A stretch of DNA of 64,000 bases from Pseudomonadales bacterium (lineage in GTDB: Bacteria > Pseudomonadota > Gammaproteobacteria > Pseudomonadales > Pseudohongiellaceae). Each line of letters opens with the position of its first letter. Position 1 is the stretch's first letter. Below are positions 43,396 to 51,363 of this stretch, one piece after another. The translations under genes were made by a program, and so were the position numbers. Below the pieces are notes generated by a model. That model ran no database searches and was not told the origin of the DNA. It was given only the letters and a program-made list of their open reading frames with translations. The DNA lies in contig JACKOJ010000004.1 in assembly GCA_024234325.1 (NCBI GenBank), forward strand, positions 124,001-188,000. Direction: 5' to 3'.

Positions 43396-44535
43396 TCAAT
43401 CGTGACGCAGCTCTTCAGGGATAGAGGGGTTCGGGTTGAGGACCGGGCGTTTCTTCAGGCGGCCTGCGGTGAACTGTTTGAGTTGATGCAGATAGGCAAG
43501 AATCTGCGCCACCGCGACATAGAGGCCGCTCGGGATTTCCTCGCCGATTTTCGTGTTGAAATAGATCGCACGCGCCAGGGCCGGTGAGGACACCACCGGA
43601 ATGCGGTGCTCGTTCGCAATTTCGCGGATTTTCTGCGCCGCAAAGTCCACGCCCTTTGCCAGCATCACCGGCGCCGCCTCCTTGCTCTGATCGTAGCGCA
43701 GTGCCACCGCATAGTGTTCCGGGTTGGTGATGATCACGTCCGCCTGCGGCACATCCGACATCATCCGGTTCTGCGCCATCTGGTACTGCAACTGGCGAAT
43801 GCGCTGCTTCACTTCCGGACGCCCTTCCGAGTCCTTCATCTCGTCCTTGACCTGCTGCAGCGTCATGCGCAACTTCTGGCTGTGCTGGTAGATCTGGTAG
43901 GGAATGTCCACCGCCGAGATCAGGATCATCGCGCAGGACATCCAGAACACCGACCATACGATCAGCTCCACCGCATCCGCCATCGCGGGCAACACCGACT
44001 CATGCTGCGTGGCCAGAATATCCTGCGTGTTCAGGGCGAGAATCAGCAGCGCCATCGATGCCACCACCACCACCTTCGCGATGGCCTTCAGCAGTTCGAC
44101 CACGGCATTGCCGCCAAACATCCGGCTCAGACCTGCCAACGGATTCATGCGACTCGCTTTTGGTGCCACCGACTGGATGCTGAAGTTCCAGCCACCCAGC
44201 CCGATCGGTGCCAGAAACGCGAGGATCAGCAGCATGATGAAAACCGGCAGCAGACTCATCAGGCCCGTGTAGGCGGAATCGCCCAGTTGTCGCAGCATCG
44301 CCGCGGGATCAAACAGAATCGCCCGGTCGAGCACGAAATTGTGTTGCATGATGCCGCTGAGGCCACGCGCCAGCGTTCCCCCGAACAGGATCATCGCAGC
44401 GGTTCCCCCCAGCAGGATCGCCGTGGTGTTCAGCTCGCGGGAACGGGCAATATTGCCCTGCTCCCTCGCCTCGTCCAGGCGTTTCTGGGTAGGTTCCTGA
44501 CTCTTCTCCGCCGAGGAGTCTCTGTCTTCCGCCAT
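43396..44535 (-). CDS. flhB: Flagellar export switch protein FlhB
   Basis: 379 aa. Four membrane helices (about 33-53, 90-115, 145-165, 188-210), then the cytoplasmic domain with the self-cleavage motif NPEH (NPTH in many homologues; the Asn-Pro bond is kept) in IITNPEHYAVALRYD. It switches export from rod/hook to filament substrates together with FliK. It is last of the fliL-flhB run and 92 bp after fliR. Confidence 0.95.
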   Translation of the reverse strand: MAEDRDSSAEKSQEPTQKRLDEAREQGNIARSRELNTTAILLGGTAAMILFGGTLARGLSGIMQHNFVLDRAILFDPAAMLRQLGDSAYTGLMSLLPVFIMLLILAFLAPIGLGGWNFSIQSVAPKASRMNPLAGLSRMFGGNAVVELLKAIAKVVVVASMALLILALNTQDILATQHESVLPAMADAVELIVWSVFWMSCAMILISAVDIPYQIYQHSQKLRMTLQQVKDEMKDSEGRPEVKQRIRQLQYQMAQNRMMSDVPQADVIITNPEHYAVALRYDQSKEAAPVMLAKGVDFAAQKIREIANEHRIPVVSSPALARAIYFNTKIGEEIPSGLYVAVAQILAYLHQLKQFTAGRLKKRPVLNPNPSIPEELRHD

Positions 44536-44588
44536 CTCACAATCTCTTTATGGTCGGTGCCGCGACATGCAGCCTTTCAAGCACTTTC

Positions 44589-44610
44589 AGATATCAGCGC
44601 ACTGATATCT
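44589..44610. other. Perfect 9-bp hairpin between fliR and flhB
   Basis: AGATATCAG / CTGATATCT with a 4-base loop in the 92-bp gap. No T-tract follows on the minus strand, so it is more likely an mRNA processing or stability structure than a terminator. Confidence 0.4.
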
Positions 44611-44627
44611 CCCTTAGATCACTTTCT

Positions 44628-45404
44628 TTACAGCAGTTGTCTCGCCATGCCGAAGAACTCGGCGAACAGGTTCTGTGCCGAATCCAGAATACTGCCGAAG
44701 CTGATCCAGATGATGAACAGGCCAAACATCAGCGAGATCGGAAAGCCCAGGGCAAAGATATTCAGTTGCGGCGCCGCCCGGGTCATGATGCCAAAGGCGA
44801 AGTTGGTGATCAGCAGCGCCGTCAGTGCTGGCAGTGCCAGCAACAGGCCACTGGAGAACACCCAACTGAAGGTCGTGACCACCCGCAGCAGCATGTCGGA
44901 CTCGACGCCGAAGGAGACAATCGGCAGCACCCGGAAGCTGTCCACCAGAATCTCCAGCATCACCAGATGCCCGTCGAAGGTGATGAACAGCAGCATCACC
45001 AGCATCATGTACACGGTACTCATGATCGCCACATTGACGCCGTTGGACGGGTCCACCATGGACGCAAAACCCAGGCCCATCTGCATGGCAATCAACTGCC
45101 CCGCCATGACAAACACCTGAAACAGCAACTGCATGAAAAACCCAAGCGCCGCCCCGATCAGCACCTGCTGCATCACGATCAGAATAGCGCCAAGCGACAC
45201 CCCATCCACGCGGGGAACCGGCGGCAGTATCGGCACCAGCATCACGGTAATGGCGACGGCCAGTACCACGCGGATGCGGACCGGAACCAGTTGCGTACCA
45301 AACAGGGGGGCCGCGAGGAAAAACCCCATGATGCGGAACATTGGCCACAGCAGGCTGCCGAGATAGCCGCCCAGCTCTTCCGCGCTCAGGGTAAGCAGTT
45401 CCAC
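44628..45404 (-). CDS. fliR: Flagellar export protein FliR
   Basis: 258 aa, about six membrane helices. Conserved features include MFRIMGFFLAAPLFGTQLVPVRIR at the N-terminus and AMQMGLGFASMVDPSNG. FliR joins FliP and FliQ in the export gate core. It is ten bases after fliQ. Confidence 0.95.
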   Translation of the reverse strand: MELLTLSAEELGGYLGSLLWPMFRIMGFFLAAPLFGTQLVPVRIRVVLAVAITVMLVPILPPVPRVDGVSLGAILIVMQQVLIGAALGFFMQLLFQVFVMAGQLIAMQMGLGFASMVDPSNGVNVAIMSTVYMMLVMLLFITFDGHLVMLEILVDSFRVLPIVSFGVESDMLLRVVTTFSWVFSSGLLLALPALTALLITNFAFGIMTRAAPQLNIFALGFPISLMFGLFIIWISFGSILDSAQNLFAEFFGMARQLL

Positions 45405-45414
45405 GCGTCCCTCC

Positions 45415-45684
45415 TCACCCCAGCAGGAACGGAATGCTGGTGATCAACTGCTCCGTGAAATCCAGCACGCGGGTCAGCAGCCAGGGGCCGGCCAGGATGA
45501 TTGCCATCAGCGTGGTGAGCAGACGCGGCAGAAAGCTCAGGGTCTGTTCGTTAATCTGCGTTGCCGCCTGGAAGGTACTGACGGCAAGCCCCACCAACAG
45601 GCTCGGCAACACGATCACCGAGACCATGAGCACAATCAGAAACATGGCTTCACGCCACAGGCCTACCACGGTATCCGGAGTCAT
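45415..45684 (-). CDS. fliQ: Flagellar export protein FliQ
   Basis: 89 aa, two membrane helices, with FQAATQINEQTLSFLPRL between them, the FliQ signature. Four copies wrap the FliP5-FliR1 core. Two bases separate it from fliP. Confidence 0.95.
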   Translation of the reverse strand: MTPDTVVGLWREAMFLIVLMVSVIVLPSLLVGLAVSTFQAATQINEQTLSFLPRLLTTLMAIILAGPWLLTRVLDFTEQLITSIPFLLG

Positions 45685-45686
45685 TG

Positions 45687-46562
45687 TCAGGTTCCAAAGC
45701 TGGCGGCCAGGGTGCCAATCACCATGGCCCAGCCGTCCACGAGCACAAACAGCATGATCTTGAACGGCAATGAAATAATGATGGGGGACAGCATCATCAT
45801 CCCCATCGCCATCAACACGCTGGCCACCACAAGGTCGATGACCAGAAAGGGGATGAACAGCATGAAGCCGATCTGGAAGGCGGTCTTCAGCTCACTGGTG
45901 ACGAAGGCCGGCACCAGCACGGTAAAGGGGACTTCCTGCTGGGTCGCCACCGGATCGGAATCCGACAGTTCCATGAACAGCGCCAGGTCTGATTCCCGCG
46001 TCTGCCCCATCATGAACTCACGCACCGGCAACTCGGCCTGCGCCAGGGCATCTCCCGCAGACATCTCTTCACTCAGATAGGGCTGCAGCGCATTGGCGTT
46101 GATCTGCTGCAATACCGGGCTCATGATGAACAGGGACAGAAACAGCGCGAGGCCCAGCAGAATCTGGTTCGACGGCGTCTGCTGCAAACCCAGTGCCTGG
46201 CGCAGAATGGCAAACACCACCAGAATGCGCGTGAAGGAACTCATCATCATCAGCAGGGCCGGCAACAGGGTCAGCACAGTCATCAGCAGCAGAATCTGGA
46301 TGCTGACGGAATAGTTCTGCACCCCGTTTTCGTCCGTGGTCACCGTAAGCGCGGGTACGCCCAGCGTATCGTTGGAGGTCAGCATGTCGAAGGCACGCTG
46401 CGGGCTCAGATCTGTTGTCGAGGTAGTGGTCACCGTGCTGCCATTATCCGGTGTCTGAGCATGAGCTGGCAGTGACATCAACAGCAAGGAGGCAAGCACC
46501 ACAAGGAGTGTGGCGAACTGTATCGGGCTCAGTTTCGCAATCAGGCTTACGAACAGTCTCAC
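45687..46562 (-). CDS. fliP: Flagellar export protein FliP
   Basis: 291 aa with a cleavable signal peptide (ending PAHAQ at about residue 36), as known for FliP. Core: MMSSFTRILVVFAILRQALGLQQTPSNQ and a C-terminal ASVLMAMGMMMLSPIIISLPFKI. It forms the pentameric gate. It overlaps fliO by 4 bp. Confidence 0.95.
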   Translation of the reverse strand: MRLFVSLIAKLSPIQFATLLVVLASLLLMSLPAHAQTPDNGSTVTTTSTTDLSPQRAFDMLTSNDTLGVPALTVTTDENGVQNYSVSIQILLLMTVLTLLPALLMMMSSFTRILVVFAILRQALGLQQTPSNQILLGLALFLSLFIMSPVLQQINANALQPYLSEEMSAGDALAQAELPVREFMMGQTRESDLALFMELSDSDPVATQQEVPFTVLVPAFVTSELKTAFQIGFMLFIPFLVIDLVVASVLMAMGMMMLSPIIISLPFKIMLFVLVDGWAMVIGTLAASFGT

Positions 46563-46990
46563 GAGTTTGCATCCTTGTTCAGAAGGCTCTGCAGTTTGCT
46601 TGCAAACGCACCGGTGCCGGCGTCGCCCTGTGGCAGCAGCACAGGCTCATCAAACACATGCAGGGTATTGATCTGGGTCGGACACACCCCGACCAGCAAC
46701 TGCTTGTCGCCGACCTCGATCAGGGCAATACGCTCGCGGTTGCCAACGGAGATGACGCTGCGCACCTTGATGGCCCCCACGGTGTGCATCATGCCACCGC
46801 TGAGCCGACGGTAGGCCCAGGCGCACACCAGAATGAAGGCGACGACGACACCCAGCCACAGCAGCATTTCCACCATGGCCCCCGCGCTCATCGCGGAGGC
46901 TCCCTGGACACCTGCAGTGGTACTGGCGACTGCGCTGAAAAGACTGTTCACATCAACTCCGGGGCGAGTGCGACCCGCACTCGATACCAT
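46559..46990 (-). CDS. fliO: Flagellar protein FliO
   Basis: 143 aa. One membrane helix (about 43-63), then a cytoplasmic beta-rich domain (VGNRERIALIEVGDKQLLVGV) typical of FliO, the chaperone for FliP assembly. The 30 N-terminal residues are poorly conserved, so the start is less certain. Confidence 0.88.
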   Translation of the reverse strand: MVSSAGRTRPGVDVNSLFSAVASTTAGVQGASAMSAGAMVEMLLWLGVVVAFILVCAWAYRRLSGGMMHTVGAIKVRSVISVGNRERIALIEVGDKQLLVGVCPTQINTLHVFDEPVLLPQGDAGTGAFASKLQSLLNKDANS

Positions 46991-47020
46991 GCTCGTTTTG
47001 AAATTACGTGTTGCAGATTG

Positions 47021-47401
47021 TTAGCGCAGCTTCTTGATGCGCTCTGACGGACTGATGACATCCGTCATCCGGATGCCGAACTTGTCGTTGACCACGACCA
47101 CTTCACCGTGGGCAATCAGGGTACCGTTGACCAGCACATCCAGCGGCTCCCCCGCCAGGCGGTCCAGTTCGATCACAGAGCCCTGGTTCAGTTGCAGCAG
47201 ATTGCGAATCGTGATGGAGGCATTGCCCACCTCCATGGAGATCTGTACCGGAATATCCAGAATGACGTCGAGATCGGGACTGCCACCGTCGGCCTTCTTT
47301 TCGGGCGGCTGCGCGCCACTACCGTCCTTCGCGATACCCTCGACAAATTTGTCCCCAGCGGCCGGGTTCGCTTTGTTCTCGTTCTGTGTCTGCTCTGCCA
47401 T
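47021..47401 (-). CDS. fliN: Flagellar motor switch protein FliN
   Basis: 126 aa from the ATG at 47401 (MAEQTQNENKANP), placed one base after the fliM stop with AAGGGG upstream. C-terminal SpoA domain: DIPVQISMEVGNASITIRNLL, LDVLVNGTLIAHGEVVVVNDKFGIR. It builds the C-ring floor and binds FliH. Confidence 0.95.
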   Translation of the reverse strand: MAEQTQNENKANPAAGDKFVEGIAKDGSGAQPPEKKADGGSPDLDVILDIPVQISMEVGNASITIRNLLQLNQGSVIELDRLAGEPLDVLVNGTLIAHGEVVVVNDKFGIRMTDVISPSERIKKLR

Positions 47402-47402
47402 T

Positions 47403-48404
47403 TTACTTCCCCTTGCTCTTGCCATTGCTGTTGCCATTGCTTCTGGCCGCAATGAAACCATCGATTTTCAGTGCCAGATTGCCGTTGGAAACGCCAATCC
47501 GCGTATTGAACATGGGCACCCCGTTCGCCTTCAGCACCACGGTTTCGGGCATGTCCACCGGAATCACGTCGCCAGCCTCCAGGTCGACCACGTCGCGCAG
47601 CGTAATTCCCTGCTCGAACATCTGGCAGCTAAACTCCACGCTGGCGTCCATAATGTCTTCGCGAATGGCTTTGCCCCAACTCTCATCCACATCATCCGGA
47701 TCCACGCGCAGCCCCACTTCCAGCAGCTCACGAATCGGTTCGATCATCTTGTAAGGCAGTGCAAGCTGAATTTCACCACCGCCACCACCGTCGAAACTCA
47801 CCGAGAAGGTGGTGATCATGATCAGCTCGCCCGGCGAGAGAATATTGACCAGCTCGGGATTGGACACAGAGCGTTGCGGCTCCAGTTCGACCTTGTAGAC
47901 GCTTTGCCAGGCCGATACCAGATCCTTGTAGGCCTGATTGAGGACCATCTGCACCACACGCTGTTCGGTGGGAGTAAAGTCGCGGCTCTCAATTTTCACC
48001 TGGCGCCCGCTGCCGCCGAAGAAGTTATCCACCATGCGGAACACCAGCCCGGCATCCAGCGCCATGACGGCAGTGCCACGCAGGGGGCGCAGTTTGAACA
48101 GATTCAGACTGGTAGGCAGATAAAGGGAGTTCTTGTACTCGCTGAACTTGCCGATCTTGGTGCCAGTGACAGACACCTCTGCATTGCGACGCAGAAGATT
48201 GAACAGATTGTTGTGTACAGAGCGGGCAAAGCTTTCGTTGATCATGTCCAGCGTTGGCATCCGCTGGCGGACCACATGCTCCTGGCTGGTCAGATCGTAG
48301 GGGCGCACATTGAGTGCTCCACCCTCCGCGCTGGTATCGACCTCACCCTCGTCGACTCCGTGCAGGAGGGCATTGATCTCATCTTGTGATAGGAGGTCTT
48401 GCAT
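47403..48404 (-). CDS. fliM: Flagellar motor switch protein FliM
   Basis: 333 aa. The N-terminal LLSQDEINALL is the peptide that binds phospho-CheY, so a chemotaxis pathway probably exists elsewhere in the genome. The middle CheC-like domain and the C-terminal SpoA domain (LEAGDVIPVDMPETVVLKANGV) follow. It is the third C-ring component beside FliG and FliN. Confidence 0.96.
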   Translation of the reverse strand: MQDLLSQDEINALLHGVDEGEVDTSAEGGALNVRPYDLTSQEHVVRQRMPTLDMINESFARSVHNNLFNLLRRNAEVSVTGTKIGKFSEYKNSLYLPTSLNLFKLRPLRGTAVMALDAGLVFRMVDNFFGGSGRQVKIESRDFTPTEQRVVQMVLNQAYKDLVSAWQSVYKVELEPQRSVSNPELVNILSPGELIMITTFSVSFDGGGGGEIQLALPYKMIEPIRELLEVGLRVDPDDVDESWGKAIREDIMDASVEFSCQMFEQGITLRDVVDLEAGDVIPVDMPETVVLKANGVPMFNTRIGVSNGNLALKIDGFIAARSNGNSNGKSKGK

Positions 48405-48444
48405 CTGTCATTGATCCCTTGTGATCCCGTATCGGGCTCTGTCC

Positions 48445-48945
48445 CTACTGGGTAACAAACGAGGTAAAGAGAACCGCCTCAATCCCGTCGCGCCCGATTT
48501 CCTCATGAAGGATCGACTTCACTTCGTCGGTGGCGAGTTGGCGTAGTTCCTCGATGCCCGATGACGGCGTCTCCGCAACATTCAGCATCTGGGCTGTAAA
48601 CAGGTTCAGCAGGTTGTGCCGGATGATCGGCATGTGTTCCACCACCGCATCAAGTGCAGCCTGATCACGGGACATGATGGACAGGGAAGCCTGCAGATAG
48701 CGCTGACGCCCCTGGAAGGGATAGCTGACGATGAAGGCAGGAGACAGGTCCAGATATAACATCGGTCCTGTGGGTTCCGCATGCTCCTCCTCCGCGACGC
48801 CTTCGCCGGAAGGGCTGAGCAGGAAGAAGTAGGCACCGGCACCACCGCCCAGCAACAGAACCACGGCGGCGATGATGATGATCAGGGTTTTCTTGCTCTT
48901 GGTCTCGGGAGCCGCGCCTTCCGCTCCAGCGTTGTTCTCTGCCAT
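48445..48945 (-). CDS. fliL: Flagellar basal body protein FliL
   Basis: 166 aa. A short cytoplasmic tail, one membrane helix (about 21-43, LLGGGAGAYFFLL), then the periplasmic SPFH-like domain (YLQASLSIMSRDQAALDAVVEHMPIIR). FliL surrounds and supports the stator. First gene of the fliLMNOPQR-flhB run, with its own sigma-54 promoter. Confidence 0.94.
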   Translation of the reverse strand: MAENNAGAEGAAPETKSKKTLIIIIAAVVLLLGGGAGAYFFLLSPSGEGVAEEEHAEPTGPMLYLDLSPAFIVSYPFQGRQRYLQASLSIMSRDQAALDAVVEHMPIIRHNLLNLFTAQMLNVAETPSSGIEELRQLATDEVKSILHEEIGRDGIEAVLFTSFVTQ

Positions 48946-48984
48946 ACCGTCACCGTCAAAAACATCGAATGTCAGTGGATTGTA

Positions 48985-48999
48985 GCAAAGCCTGTGCCA
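48985..48999 (-). promoter_or_regulatory. Sigma-54 promoter for fliL
   Basis: Minus strand TGGCAC (48999-48994), five bases, TTGC (48988-48985): an exact match to the sigma-54 consensus, 40 bp before the fliL ATG. In Pseudomonas the fliL operon is FleQ/sigma-54 dependent. Confidence 0.85.
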
Positions 49000-49129
49000 G
49001 CGATCTGCATCCGCAACAGAGAAAAATGAGCAAGATAAACTCCTTGATTTACAAAGAGTTTATTCCATGTCTTGAGAAAGTACGGAAGAATGAACAGAGA
49101 ATGTCGGAGAAGCGCCGCGACGCGCGGGG

Positions 49130-49156
49130 AGCGTCAGGCGACAAAATCCTGACGCT
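49130..49156 (-). terminator. Hairpin ending the fliK transcript (candidate)
   Basis: A perfect 9-bp inverted repeat AGCGTCAGG / CCTGACGCT with a 9-nt loop starts 10 bp after the fliK stop. No U-run follows, so termination may be weak or the element may protect the mRNA 3' end. Between it and the fliL promoter (49000-49129) I see nothing else definite. Confidence 0.45.
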
Positions 49157-49165
49157 TGCCCGGAG

Positions 49166-50815
49166 TCAGGCGTAGAAATCAATCAGCCCGGCCGACACCT
49201 GCACGGTCTGGCGCTGGGCGTTACCGCTGGTCTCCTCGGTGTCCGTCACAGCAGAGGCGGCGGCGCGCCCCTCACCCGATTGGGCAAAGCCCTGACCGGA
49301 TGCCGACTGATCGGACACCTGGGCATCCGCCAGTTGCAGCCCCTGCTGCCCCAGCATTTCCTGCAGGCGCGGGAAGCTCTGCTCCAGGGCATCACGCACC
49401 ACCGCGTGAGGGCTCTGGAAACTGACGCTGGCCTGATCCCCGTGCAGAGAAACCTTGATGGTCATGGCACCCAGTTCGGGAGGATCGAGCTGAATCTGTG
49501 CGGAGCTGATCTTCTGGCCAATCATCATCGAGACACGCTGGGACAAGCGTTCGCCCCAGGCGCTATTGCCAAAGCGCTCGCCCAGCGGCTGACCAAAGGC
49601 AGCGCCCTGCAGCACCTGACTGAAACTGGTGGTACTGAGACCGGGACGGGTGGCAGCCCCGGCAGTCAGCGCCGTCTGCCCCGCCTCTGCCCGCCATGGT
49701 GTGGCGTCGGTGCCGGTTGCCGGTGCTGTACTGGTGCTGCTCACTGTGCGCTCTGCCCCGCTTGCTGTCGGCATTTCCTGATTCACCGCCAGACGCAGGG
49801 ATTCGGCAAACTGCTGCAACTGACCGCTGTGGGCCAGCGGTGTCACTGGAACATTGCTGTCGGAACGCGCCATGGGCTGGGCTGCGTCCATCTGTGCACT
49901 CAGACTCAGACCGCGCCACGCGCGTACCTTGTCTGCCTGATCCTGTTTGACGAGCGTTGCCACGGCATCACCGGCATTGGCCTGCACTGCATTGGCCTGC
50001 ACAGCAGTGTCCTGGCGAAGAGCGGTTTCGCTGTTCCGTGCCGCTATCAAGGCAGGGTCAGGTGACGACACAGACGTTCCGTCAGGGACCGGAGTCGTCT
50101 CGTCGGAGGTGTCCACAGAGGTTTTGACAGTCGCCACCATGACCCGCTGGGGTTCTCCGATGGAGTCCGTCTGCGGACTTGCCGAGGCAGGAACATCCTC
50201 CACGGGCACGGGAGCGATATTTTCTCTGGGTTCAGGGGCGACAGCCTGGGTGATTGCGTCCGAAGCAGTCTCCTGCGGACTGACAGTCGTTTGTCCAACA
50301 GGGCGATCATCTGCCGAAGGGGTGCTTACTGGTTCCAGCGTCTGCATTGCATCGGTGGCATCCACCAGCAAGGATGCTGTAGTCAGGGCCTCTTCATCGC
50401 TTGTTTCCTCGTCAATGACGGGGGAGGAAGACACGGGCAGCGCTTCCGGGGCATCCCCTTCAAGCGCACCGGACGCGGCAGCATCAGGTTGCTGCAACGG
50501 CAAAACTTCACCCGGCGGCGGCAGAGCGTTTCCGGCATTGTTGCCGACGGCAGCGTCGCTTTTTTCCTCGCTCGCAGGTTTGGCAGGCCGCTTTTCTTCT
50601 TCGTCGCCTGCCTGAATGCGCTCGTCCAGCACCTTGGCAAAGCGCTTGTCCGCCTCCTGTTCCTGCCTGGAAAGATCGCGCTCCGGCCCGTTATCTACGG
50701 GGGCTGCAGACGCTTTTTTGGCAATCGGATCCGGATTTGCGGCAAATGAAAAACCGCCATCCTTACGGGTGGACGCAGTGGCAACAATGGGAAGCAGGGC
50801 TTCGAGAACAGGCAT
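49166..50815 (-). CDS. fliK: Flagellar hook-length control protein FliK
   Basis: 549 aa. The first 380 residues are low-complexity, rich in Ala, Pro, Ser, Asp and Gln, as expected for a molecular ruler. The conserved C-terminal hook-length domain (about 430-510) has QIQLDPPELGAMTIKVSL and FPRLQEMLGQQGLQL. It measures the hook and triggers the FlhB switch. It has its own sigma-54 promoter and a structured leader. Confidence 0.9.
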   Translation of the reverse strand: MPVLEALLPIVATASTRKDGGFSFAANPDPIAKKASAAPVDNGPERDLSRQEQEADKRFAKVLDERIQAGDEEEKRPAKPASEEKSDAAVGNNAGNALPPPGEVLPLQQPDAAASGALEGDAPEALPVSSSPVIDEETSDEEALTTASLLVDATDAMQTLEPVSTPSADDRPVGQTTVSPQETASDAITQAVAPEPRENIAPVPVEDVPASASPQTDSIGEPQRVMVATVKTSVDTSDETTPVPDGTSVSSPDPALIAARNSETALRQDTAVQANAVQANAGDAVATLVKQDQADKVRAWRGLSLSAQMDAAQPMARSDSNVPVTPLAHSGQLQQFAESLRLAVNQEMPTASGAERTVSSTSTAPATGTDATPWRAEAGQTALTAGAATRPGLSTTSFSQVLQGAAFGQPLGERFGNSAWGERLSQRVSMMIGQKISSAQIQLDPPELGAMTIKVSLHGDQASVSFQSPHAVVRDALEQSFPRLQEMLGQQGLQLADAQVSDQSASGQGFAQSGEGRAAASAVTDTEETSGNAQRQTVQVSAGLIDFYA

Positions 50816-50820
50816 ACATA

Positions 50821-50870
50821 TTCCTCAGTAGCGTGTGCCCCCGTGGGTGCACAACGAATCTCCTGAGGAA
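50821..50870 (-). promoter_or_regulatory. Structured leader that can sequester the fliK Shine-Dalgarno
   Basis: Arms TTCCTCAG (minus strand 50870-50863) and CTGAGGAA (50828-50821) are exactly complementary. The second arm contains the Shine-Dalgarno GAGGA before the fliK ATG at 50815. An inner stem (50833-50840 with 50845-50852, two wobbles) adds support. The predicted start site of the sigma-54 promoter (about 50865) falls inside the first arm. Confidence 0.5.
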
Positions 50871-50876
50871 GACAGA

Positions 50877-50891
50877 GCAATAAGTTTGCCA
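50877..50891 (-). promoter_or_regulatory. Sigma-54 promoter for fliK
   Basis: Minus strand TGGCAA (50891-50886), five bases, TTGC (50880-50877): one mismatch from consensus with correct spacing, in the fliJ-fliK gap. fliK is FleR/sigma-54 dependent in Pseudomonas, which agrees. Confidence 0.7.
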
Positions 50892-50895
50892 GAAT

Positions 50896-51342
50896 CTACA
50901 AACCCGGATGGCGCAGGCGCCAGCGCCCGGCAATATCATCCAGTTCTTTCTGCTCCTGTCGCTGCGCCTCCAGGCTCTCTGTCTGCCTGACCTTGTCCTG
51001 CATCTTGAGGATGCCCTTGTGCCGGGCATCCAGCATCTGCCAGTGACGCCGCACCTGTTCGACCTGGCGCCGCACTGTATTGACCTGCTGGGTCTGCGCG
51101 GCAATGGCTTTCATGACGTTGTCGCTGAAATCGTTGTAGCGGCGAAACACCGCCACACTCAGCCCTTTGCGCCCTTCCTGGGCCACCGTATCGCGATATT
51201 CGGCCAGATACTGTTCCAGTTGTTCGAGCTTCTGCTGCTCATCCTGCAGCCTCTGCTGCACGAAGGCCAGCGCCTGGGCCGCGTCCTGTGCGCGGCGCTC
51301 GGCCAGTTGCACAACGGAATCGAGTCGTTGCGAGCGTTTCAT
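50896..51342 (-). CDS. fliJ: Flagellar export chaperone FliJ
   Basis: 148 aa, almost entirely predicted coiled coil (QRLDSVVQLAERRAQDAAQ, EQQKLEQLEQYLAEYRD-type heptads). FliJ is the central stalk of the FliI hexamer, like gamma in F1. It follows fliI by 21 bp. Confidence 0.88.
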   Translation of the reverse strand: MKRSQRLDSVVQLAERRAQDAAQALAFVQQRLQDEQQKLEQLEQYLAEYRDTVAQEGRKGLSVAVFRRYNDFSDNVMKAIAAQTQQVNTVRRQVEQVRRHWQMLDARHKGILKMQDKVRQTESLEAQRQEQKELDDIAGRWRLRHPGL

Positions 51343-51363
51343 TCACTTCCCTCTCTGCACGCT

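Noticed and set aside
42846..43587. Open frames on both strands across the flhA-flhB gap (89 and 224 codons)
   Set aside because: They run through the palindromic repeats and the REP doublet, have no ribosome-binding sites and no protein-like composition. Repeats of this kind generate spurious hypothetical proteins.
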